The notes under the pieces are model-generated. The model ran no database searches, had not been told where the DNA came from, and was given only the letters and a program-made list of their open reading frames with translations. 64,000 nt of DNA from Pseudomonas sp. B6002 (GTDB taxonomy: Bacteria; Pseudomonadota; Gammaproteobacteria; Pseudomonadales; Pseudomonadaceae): NCBI RefSeq assembly GCF_013385985.1, contig NZ_JACAOY010000016.1:124001-188000 (forward strand), given 5' to 3'. Within the stretch, counting starts at the first letter, position 1, and every line of letters begins with the position of its first letter. The position numbers were made by a program, and so were the translations under genes. Shown here piece after piece: positions 56,920-64,000 of this stretch.

Positions 56920-57648
56920 CTAAACGTCTGACAGACAACAAACCCTGCGATACGTCTGCATTACCGCCACCAACGCATCCCCGGACCAGCGCGTCCCGTA
57001 GAACCACAATGTCTGCCCCTCACCCAATGGCTCGCCAACACGCGGATACCCGTTCCAACAGGCCGTAAGAAACGCAGCGTTGTGGCTATCGGACACAAGT
57101 GCGTCCAAGCGATATTCGCTCACATGGGCATCGATTTCGTTGTAAGTCTGTTGGGTAACGCGCAAGGTTTCGTCGGGCCGCTGGGCGGGCACGGCCACCA
57201 GTTGCGCCCCAGCGCGACGCAAGATGCCCAGCGCGTTCAGGAACGCGGCACTGTGTTGGATCGGCTCATATTCATGACCACGCACCCAGCGGTCGGCAAA
57301 TCCCAAACGCCTGTCTGCCAGGGTCTGTGAGGGCGTAAAGGTCGTGTTGTTCTGCACCAGAGGTACTTCCACCATCACCGGCCCGGAAGGGTCGACGCCA
57401 CTCAGGGCGATCAGTGATAACGAAGGGTCACGGGGAGGTTTGAGAGGAAGCGCTGGTGCGTCATACCCGGGAATGGGCACGCAGCCCTTGGCTTGCACAC
57501 CAAAGGCGATGGCAGTTGGGCTAACACTTTCGCCTGAAAGCCCGTGCGCGCCCGGAGTCGTTAACGAGTGCTCCATCGTCGATGACAGGGGTTGCCCCGG
57601 TCGGCAAGCCAGACCCACTCGCCAATATTTCTTACATTCTTCATTCAT
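56920..57648 (-). CDS. Protein resembling only the C-terminal part of an amidase
   Basis: 242 aa from the ATG complementary to 57646-57648, with AGG upstream. The C-terminal NGYPRVGEPLGEGQTLWFYGTRWSGDALVAVMQTYRR aligns by eye with AAGYPGIAVPSGTHEDGLPTSAYFFGTRWSEPALLAVAHGY of the adjacent amidase. The middle DEYR-like helical region also corresponds. The catalytic Lys/Ser/Ser region is absent and replaced by ~90 residues without it. It may be a decayed amidase paralogue or a non-catalytic partner. The frame is intact with normal codon use. Confidence 0.7.
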   Translation of the reverse strand: MNEECKKYWRVGLACRPGQPLSSTMEHSLTTPGAHGLSGESVSPTAIAFGVQAKGCVPIPGYDAPALPLKPPRDPSLSLIALSGVDPSGPVMVEVPLVQNNTTFTPSQTLADRRLGFADRWVRGHEYEPIQHSAAFLNALGILRRAGAQLVAVPAQRPDETLRVTQQTYNEIDAHVSEYRLDALVSDSHNAAFLTACWNGYPRVGEPLGEGQTLWFYGTRWSGDALVAVMQTYRRVCCLSDV

Positions 57649-57757
57649 CAGAACCTGCCCCCGGAAAATGACTTTCCGGGGATCATCGCACCCTCTTCCG
57701 GCGCTTGTCGTAGGCCTGAAACACCTTGAAATTGCCTTTTTTCCTGGAGCGCCGTGA

Positions 57758-58816
57758 TCAGCCTGCTACACGCTCTTCCACACCCGGATTTTCCACCTCC
57801 AGCCACCATGCCCTGCCACGCTCCGGTTGGTTCAAGCTGAACGCCTGGCCCATTGCCGGTGTGGTGATCGACACGTTGCGCTCCCACGCCAGCGCCATGA
57901 TACGGTCGAAGGGTTCATGCCAGGCGTGAAACGCCAGGTCGAATGTGCCGTTGTGAATCGGCAGCAACCAACGGCCCTTGAGATCGATGTGCGCTTGCAG
58001 GGTTTGCTCCGGCTGCATGTGCACATGGGGCCAATCGACGTTGTAAGCACCTGTTTCCATCAGCGTCAGATCAAACGGCCCGTACTGCTCGCCGATACGT
58101 TTGAAACCGTCGAAATAACCGGTATCGCCACTGAAGAAGATACGCCGCGCACCGTCGATCATCACCCAGGAGCACCACAAGGTCTGGTTGCCATCGAACA
58201 GGCCACGCCCGGAAAAATGCTGCGCAGGCGTGGAGACAAAACGAATGCCATCCACCTCGGTGCCCTGCCACCAATCCAACTGGCGGACCTTGGCCGCGTC
58301 GACGCCCCATTTGACCAGGGTGTCGCCCACGCCCAGGGGCGCCAGAAAGTAACGAGTCTTATCGGCCAGTTGAATCACGGCCTTGCGGTCAAGATGGTCG
58401 TAGTGGTTGTGAGAAAGGATCACCGCTTCCAGTGCCGGCAATTCTTCAAGACTGATGGGCGGCTGGTGAAAACGCTTGGGGCCAGCCCAGCTGAAGGGCG
58501 AGGCACGCTCGGCAAATACCGGGTCGGTCACCCAGAATTTGCCGCGCATTTTCAGCAGCACGGTGGAATGCCCAAGGCGGAACACGCTGTGATCCGGCGC
58601 TGCCAGCAGCTGCTCACGCGTCAGCGGTTGCACCGGAATGTTGCCCACAGGCCGAGTGGTACGCGGCTTGTTAAACAGCATGTTCCAGAAAATACGCAAC
58701 GTTTTGCCAAAGCCGCCATGCTGCACGGGGGCATCGTTGGTGAAATGCCCTTGGTCCTGCTCGGCGGGTTTGAGCGCGGCAGGCGAAGGGTCTAGACGGG
58801 ATGAAATCGTGGCCAT
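57758..58816 (-). CDS. Metallo-beta-lactamase-fold hydrolase (NAPE-PLD/UlaG-like)
   Basis: 352 aa. The zinc motif ILSHNHYDHLDRKAV (about 135-149), HFSGRG (about 200-205) and FFSGDTGYFDGF (metal-bridging Asp) are complete. GHSTVLLKMRGKFWVTDPVF at the start of the domain is typical of the lipid/phosphodiesterase-like group. It diverges from a TetR gene with a clear operator between them, so it is probably repressed by that protein. Substrate unknown. Confidence 0.9.
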   Translation of the reverse strand: MATISSRLDPSPAALKPAEQDQGHFTNDAPVQHGGFGKTLRIFWNMLFNKPRTTRPVGNIPVQPLTREQLLAAPDHSVFRLGHSTVLLKMRGKFWVTDPVFAERASPFSWAGPKRFHQPPISLEELPALEAVILSHNHYDHLDRKAVIQLADKTRYFLAPLGVGDTLVKWGVDAAKVRQLDWWQGTEVDGIRFVSTPAQHFSGRGLFDGNQTLWCSWVMIDGARRIFFSGDTGYFDGFKRIGEQYGPFDLTLMETGAYNVDWPHVHMQPEQTLQAHIDLKGRWLLPIHNGTFDLAFHAWHEPFDRIMALAWERNVSITTPAMGQAFSLNQPERGRAWWLEVENPGVEERVAG

Positions 58817-58866
58817 TGCAGAGTGACTCCTGGGGTCCGCTCACAAATTACGCTGTGCGCATGAGT

Positions 58867-58882
58867 TACACTGCACAGTGTA
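58867..58882. promoter_or_regulatory. Operator palindrome between the metallo-hydrolase and TetR genes
   Basis: TACACTG-CA-CAGTGTA, perfect 7-bp arms, midway in the 131-nt divergent intergenic region. A second half-site (GAGTGTAAT) lies about 40 nt further on, near the tetR start. Likely bound by the adjacent TetR protein. Confidence 0.7.
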
Positions 58883-58947
58883 GTTTCTAGATTGCAACAA
58901 AAGCCGGAGCAAGTAAACTACCGAGTGTAATTTCCTCTCAGAGCCGA

Positions 58948-59583
58948 ATGTTATCCATGACTGCCCCCCTACGCCTCACCGACCGTAAACGCGAAGCCAT
59001 CGTGGCCGCTGCCATCGCCGAGTTTCGGGCGAACGGGTTCGAGGTCACCAGCATGGACAAGATTGCCGCCACGGCGGGCGTTTCCAAACGTACGGTCTAC
59101 AACCACTTCCCCAGCAAAGAAGAGTTGTTCGCCGAAATCCTCCACCAACTCTGGGCCAGCAGCGTTGCGCAACTGGACGTCAGCTACACCAGCGACCGCC
59201 CCCTGCGCGACCAATTGCGCGGGTTGCTGCAAGCAAAAATGCAGATGATGGCGGACGCCAACTTCCTCGACCTCGCCCGTGTCGCGATTGCCGCTACCAT
59301 TCATTCGCCGGAACGTGCGCAGGACATGGTCACTCGCCTGAGCAAGCGCGAGGAAGGCTTTACCCAATGGGTGCGGGCCGCGCAGGAAGATGGCCGGCTC
59401 AACTGCACCGACCCGGCCTTTGCCGCCCATCAGATTCAAAGCCTGCTCAAGGCGTTTGCGTTCTGGCCACAGATCACCCTGGGCCAGCCGCCCCTCGATG
59501 CCGCCAGCCAGGCCGGCGTGATTGAATCGGCGATCGACCTGTTCCTGGCCGGCTATGAAGTGCGCACGCCCTCCCCACAGTAA
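58948..59583 (+). CDS. TetR-family transcriptional repressor
   Basis: 211 aa, starting at ATG 58948 (a second ATG is 9 nt later). The HTH SMDKIAATAGVSKRTVYNHF (about 35-54) then PSKEELFAEIL is a standard TetR DNA-binding domain. The C-terminal ligand-binding domain (about 75-205) is the AefR-like type (TetR_C group). It is divergent from the metallo-hydrolase and probably represses it and itself through the palindrome between them. Confidence 0.93.
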   Translation: MLSMTAPLRLTDRKREAIVAAAIAEFRANGFEVTSMDKIAATAGVSKRTVYNHFPSKEELFAEILHQLWASSVAQLDVSYTSDRPLRDQLRGLLQAKMQMMADANFLDLARVAIAATIHSPERAQDMVTRLSKREEGFTQWVRAAQEDGRLNCTDPAFAAHQIQSLLKAFAFWPQITLGQPPLDAASQAGVIESAIDLFLAGYEVRTPSPQ

Positions 59584-59775
59584 ATCCTGTTGCAGGAACG
59601 ACATTCCAGGTCGTTTTTCGCCTATTCGCACAGCGCGCAAGGCAAATGGCTTGGAAGGACACTGATTATTCCCACGCGAATAACTGACAATATTCACACC
59701 TATTATCCGATCAACGGTTCTAACCGCTGACGCACGCTGTCGTATCTGCAAAAAAAGAGCTGACCCCAGGACACT

Positions 59776-60834
<1,059 letters not shown>

Positions 60835-61005
60835 GTCGTCCTACAACATCTCGTCTGAATTATCCGACTCGCGCCCGTGGCGATAGCATAATGCCGCCAC
60901 TGGTCGCCTTCTGCGAAAAGCCCCGCCCAAGGGCAGAACTTCTGACAGCTCACGCGACTCTCACCCCGTTGTTCCACCCCCTCTGTCAGCACAAGGAAGC
61001 TGGCA

Positions 61006-62415
61006 ATGAGCACGTCAACCGTAAGGCTTTGGGCCGTACGGGGGCAGGCGATCGTCATGGATACCTCAGTCGCGTGGTTGCCCGAGCCCTCGAATATGCT
61101 ATTCAACGCCCACAAGAAAACCATCAGTACCCTGCAACAAGCCAACGCCCAGCAAACCAGCCTGCTGGAGGCCATCGAGCGCTCCATGGCGGTGATCGAA
61201 TTCGACCTGCACGGCAACGTGTTGCGGGCCAACGACAACTTCCTCAAGACCCTGGGCTACCGCGCCGAGCAGATCCTGGGCCAGCACCATCGGATGTTCT
61301 GCACGCCCGCCTTTGCCCGCAGCGCCGAGTACAACCAGCTGTGGACGCAACTGCGTAACGGCCAGTTCCAGTCCGGCACCTTTGAACGGGTGGCCGGCGA
61401 CGGTCAGTCGGTGTGGCTGGAAGCCAGCTACAACCCGGTACGCGACGACGCAGGCCAAGTAATCAAAGTGGTGAAGTACGCCATGGACGTCACCCCGCGC
61501 CTGCAGGCCGAAAGCGAAGCCAACGCGAAGCTTGGCGCCATCGACCGGGCCATGGCGGTGATCGAGTTCAACCTCGACGGCACCATCCTCACGGCCAACG
61601 CGAATTTCCTTCAGCGCATGGGCTACAGCCTGGCGCAGATCCAGGGCCAGCATCACCGTCTGTTCTGCAAGCCCGAACTGGCCAACAGCACCGCCTACAG
61701 CGACTTCTGGAAACGCTTGAACCAGGGCGAGCTGTTCAACGGCCAGTTCGAGCGCGTCGATAAACACGGCCAGACCGTGTGGCTGGAAGCCAACTACAAC
61801 CCGGTATACGACGCCAGCGGGCGCCTGTGCAAAGTGGTGAAGTTCGCCTCCGACGTGACGGCCCGCGTGCAACAACATGCTGCCGACGCCCAAAGCGCGG
61901 CCCAGGCCTATCACATCTCACTCAACACTCGGGACATCGCCGAAAAAGGCGCTGACGTGATCCAGCAAACCGCCAGCGGCATGCGCGACATTGCCGCCGA
62001 CATCGACGGTTCCTCGCAGCTGATCGCCAAACTGGGCGAGCGTTCGCAGCAGATCACCGCCATCGTCAATACCATCCGTGGCATTGCCGACCAGACCAAC
62101 CTGCTGGCCCTCAATGCCGCCATCGAAGCCGCCCGCGCCGGCGAACAAGGCCGTGGCTTTGCGGTGGTGGCCGATGAGGTGCGGCAACTGGCGGCGCGCA
62201 CCAGCGGGTCGACGGCGGAAATTTCCAGCATGATCGCGATGATCCAGGATGAAACCCGCCAAGCCATCGACAGCATGGACGGCACCCGCGACCGCGCCGC
62301 GCAAGGCGTGGAGTTGGCCAACCGCGCCGGCACGGTGATCCTGCAGATCCGCGAAGGCACCAGCGAGGCCGTGCAGGCGGTGAGCGCGTTTGCCAACGAA
62401 CGGGGCAACAACTGA
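61006..62415 (+). CDS. Soluble PAS-PAS methyl-accepting chemotaxis transducer (BdlA/Aer-like)
   Basis: 469 aa from the ATG at 61006, which has AAGGAAG at good spacing; later starts (61057, 61096) are possible. Two tandem PAS domains (about 55-165 and 178-290) share [20 protein letters not shown] / [20 protein letters not shown] and WLEASYNPV / WLEANYNPV, so they arose by duplication. The C-terminal signalling domain has the hairpin tip [37 protein letters not shown]. No membrane segment, so cytoplasmic. The architecture matches BdlA, the biofilm-dispersion protein, or aerotaxis transducers with haem or flavin. Confidence 0.9.
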   Translation: MSTSTVRLWAVRGQAIVMDTSVAWLPEPSNMLFNAHKKTISTLQQANAQQTSLLEAIERSMAVIEFDLHGNVLRANDNFLKTLGYRAEQILGQHHRMFCTPAFARSAEYNQLWTQLRNGQFQSGTFERVAGDGQSVWLEASYNPVRDDAGQVIKVVKYAMDVTPRLQAESEANAKLGAIDRAMAVIEFNLDGTILTANANFLQRMGYSLAQIQGQHHRLFCKPELANSTAYSDFWKRLNQGELFNGQFERVDKHGQTVWLEANYNPVYDASGRLCKVVKFASDVTARVQQHAADAQSAAQAYHISLNTRDIAEKGADVIQQTASGMRDIAADIDGSSQLIAKLGERSQQITAIVNTIRGIADQTNLLALNAAIEAARAGEQGRGFAVVADEVRQLAARTSGSTAEISSMIAMIQDETRQAIDSMDGTRDRAAQGVELANRAGTVILQIREGTSEAVQAVSAFANERGNN

Positions 62416-62491
62416 CCCGATCTTCATGTGTCTGGCCCGGGGGCCCGGTCTATAGTGCGAACTGTCTTCACGCTAAGGATTCGAGCCCGCC

Positions 62492-63010
62492 ATGACCCCC
62501 GACAAGCCAGACACCGCCCCCGTCGACCACCTGCGTTTCCACCGAGGCCACGCCCACCTGGCGCCCACCTTTGGCAACGACACCTTCGCGCTCAAGGCCG
62601 AAGCCTTCGCACGCTTCTTTGGCACCCCCACCTTCCTTGGCGCGCAAACCGCGATCGTGGTGCTGTGGGTGGTGCTGAACATGACCGGCATCACGCACTT
62701 TGACGTGTACCCGTTCATCCTGCTCAATCTGGCATTCAGCCTGCAATCGGCCTACGCCGCGCCGCTGATCCTGCTGGCCCAGACCCGCCAGGCCGCCCGC
62801 GACAAGGCCCAGTCCGATGCTGACGCACAACACCGTGAAGCCCTGGCCATCGCCAACACCGAACGCCAGGCCCAAGCGGCGCAGACCACCAAACAGTTGC
62901 TGGAACTGCTGGAACAGAACACCCGCCTGACGGAAATGACCAAGCAACTGACCGAACGCATCGAAACCCTGACCTGCGAGATGCATGAGCAGTTTGTGCG
63001 CAAACCCTGA
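62492..63010 (+). CDS. DUF1003 membrane protein
   Basis: 172 aa. The core (about 35-110) has FARFFGTPTFLGAQTAIVVLWVVLN and FDVYPFILLNLAFSLQSAYAAPLILLAQTRQAARDK, two membrane helices with the family-typical YPFILLN and AAPLILLAQ. A C-terminal Gln/Glu/Thr-rich coiled-coil tail (about 110-172) follows. Function of the family is unknown. Followed by a REP doublet. Confidence 0.9.
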   Translation: MTPDKPDTAPVDHLRFHRGHAHLAPTFGNDTFALKAEAFARFFGTPTFLGAQTAIVVLWVVLNMTGITHFDVYPFILLNLAFSLQSAYAAPLILLAQTRQAARDKAQSDADAQHREALAIANTERQAQAAQTTKQLLELLEQNTRLTEMTKQLTERIETLTCEMHEQFVRKP

Positions 63011-63026
63011 GCACACCGCAATCCCC

Positions 63027-63115
63027 TGTAGGAGCCGGCTTGCCGGCGATTGCGATGGGTCAGCCATTCCGTGATGACCTGGCACACCGCTATCGCCGGC
63101 AAGCCGGCCCCTACA
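63027..63115. repeat. REP doublet (GTAGGAGC class) overlapping the end of a LysR gene
   Basis: TGTAGGAGCCGGCTTGCCGG ... CAAGCCGGCCCCTACA. The right unit contains the TAG stop codon of the minus-strand LysR gene (63111-63113). Confidence 0.88.
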
Positions 63116-63992
63116 ATGAACCGCGTACGTGCCGGGCCAGCTCATCAAACAACGTCACCACCGAACGCAGCGCCCGGCAATCAGGCCGCGTAAGCAACCA
63201 CAGCGCCGTGTCATGCCCAGTCAATACCGGGCCAAGCGGTTGCAGGTCATCCCCCAATAAAAAGTCCGGCAATGCGGCCACCCCCATGCCGCCGCGCACC
63301 AGTTCGGTGACCGACAACATGCTGTTGCAGCGATAACTGGGGCGCACACCGGGCAAGTGTTCGCGGCGCCAAACCACCGTAGGGTGATCAGGCAGAAAAT
63401 CATCCGGTGCGATCCAGGCCAGTTCCGCCAATTCCCGGCCCGCATGTTGATGCGCAAACGCCGGGCTGGCGCACACCTGGTAGGTCACAGTGCCCAGGCA
63501 CCGCCCCACCAGATGCTCGGGCGGGGTCTTGGTCAGGCGCAAGGCGATATCCGCGTCGCGCCGGCTGAGGTTGGCGAAATCGTTGGAAGTGCTCAGCTCC
63601 AGCGTGAGCGCCGGGTACTCGGGCATGAACTGCGCCAACGCCGGCAGCAGCAAGCCCTGCAGCACTGAGTCAGTGCAGGTCAGGCGCACCGTGCCGCTGA
63701 TCACTTCACCGCCCTGTTCGACGCCAATGCGCGCCGCCTCCAACGCTTGCTCCGCCCGCTCGGCCTGCTGTGCAAGGCTGCTGGCCAGGCTCGTGGGCAG
63801 GTACCCGGCGCGGCTTTTTTCAAACAGCGTCTGGCCCAGCGAAGCCTCCAACCGCCGCACCGCGCGGAACACCGTGGACACGTCCACCCGCAACAACGCC
63901 GCCGCCCGCGCCAGGGTGCCGCCACGCACCAGGGCAAGGATCAAGGATAAGTCGGGATAGTCGATTTGATAGTGCGTGGCTGCATTGAGCAT
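63111..63992 (-). CDS. LysR-family transcriptional regulator
   Basis: 293 aa. The N-terminal HTH (about 15-70) reads ALVRGGTLARAAALLRVDVSTVFRAVRRLEASLGQTLFEKSRAGYLPT. The substrate-binding domain (about 95-290) includes GTVRLTCTDSVLQGLLLP. The start ATG is complementary to 63990-63992, close to the window end, so its divergent partner lies outside. Its stop lies within a REP unit. Target unknown. Confidence 0.9.
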   Translation of the reverse strand: MLNAATHYQIDYPDLSLILALVRGGTLARAAALLRVDVSTVFRAVRRLEASLGQTLFEKSRAGYLPTSLASSLAQQAERAEQALEAARIGVEQGGEVISGTVRLTCTDSVLQGLLLPALAQFMPEYPALTLELSTSNDFANLSRRDADIALRLTKTPPEHLVGRCLGTVTYQVCASPAFAHQHAGRELAELAWIAPDDFLPDHPTVVWRREHLPGVRPSYRCNSMLSVTELVRGGMGVAALPDFLLGDDLQPLGPVLTGHDTALWLLTRPDCRALRSVVTLFDELARHVRGSL

Positions 63993-64000
63993 GTGGGCAA

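Overview
The window is chromosomal DNA of a fluorescent pseudomonad, most likely of the Pseudomonas fluorescens group. Three things support this: the gene order acsA / aotJQMOP-argR / aruCFGDBE / alaS-lysC-csrA, which as I recall it matches the arginine-catabolism region of P. aeruginosa; the AmrZ, FlgZ and RsmA/CsrA proteins; and about a dozen REP-type repeats of the GTAGGAGC/GTGGGAGC kind. Most of the window is high-GC core genome with strong coding bias. The clear exception is an AT-rich accessory insert at about 42.7-45.4 kb.

Layout. 1-6 kb: flagellar and chemotaxis genes (flgB-C-D and cheV-cheR on the minus strand; flgA, flgM-flgN-flgZ on the plus strand), with recognisable sigma54 and sigma28 promoters. 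6-11.8 kb: an MFS transporter, tRNA-Arg(CCU), a sigma54-type promoter in front of two very small membrane proteins, the regulator amrZ, the Mg2+ channel mgtE, tRNA-Arg(ACG) x2, tRNA-Ser(GCU) and csrA/rsmA. 12-18 kb: lysC, alaS (promoter inside a perfect palindrome), ltaE, and an FMN riboswitch controlling a stand-alone second lumazine synthase. 18-26 kb: the arginine succinyltransferase catabolic operon aruCFGD-B-E (minus strand). 26.3-32.1 kb: a single 1955-aa LRR/dermonecrotic-toxin-like protein lying between the aru operon and its regulator argR. 32-37.5 kb: argR and the arginine/ornithine ABC importer aotJQMOP. ArgR-type half-sites lie upstream of both aruC and aotJ. 38-42.7 kb: acsA, a small DUF2790 protein and nrdB.

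42.7-46.1 kb is the accessory insert. It holds a SIR2-like protein and a DUF262 protein in a 4-nt overlap, then an AT-rich spacer, then an HNH endonuclease gene broken by an in-frame TGA. The two-gene module looks like an antiphage system and is the best candidate here for something undescribed. 46.1-53.7 kb: an HAD phosphatase, and a LysR-controlled locus combining an argininosuccinate-lyase paralogue, an amino-acid ABC importer and an MFS carrier. 53.8-64 kb: an orphan zinc-motif protein, an XRE-type regulator under a LexA-like box, an amidase next to an amidase C-terminal-like fragment, a metallo-hydrolase divergent from a TetR regulator with a clear operator, a MASE2-GGDEF diguanylate cyclase, a soluble PAS-PAS chemotaxis transducer, a DUF1003 protein and a LysR regulator.

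All functional calls come from reading motifs and from recalled family knowledge. No database search was possible.
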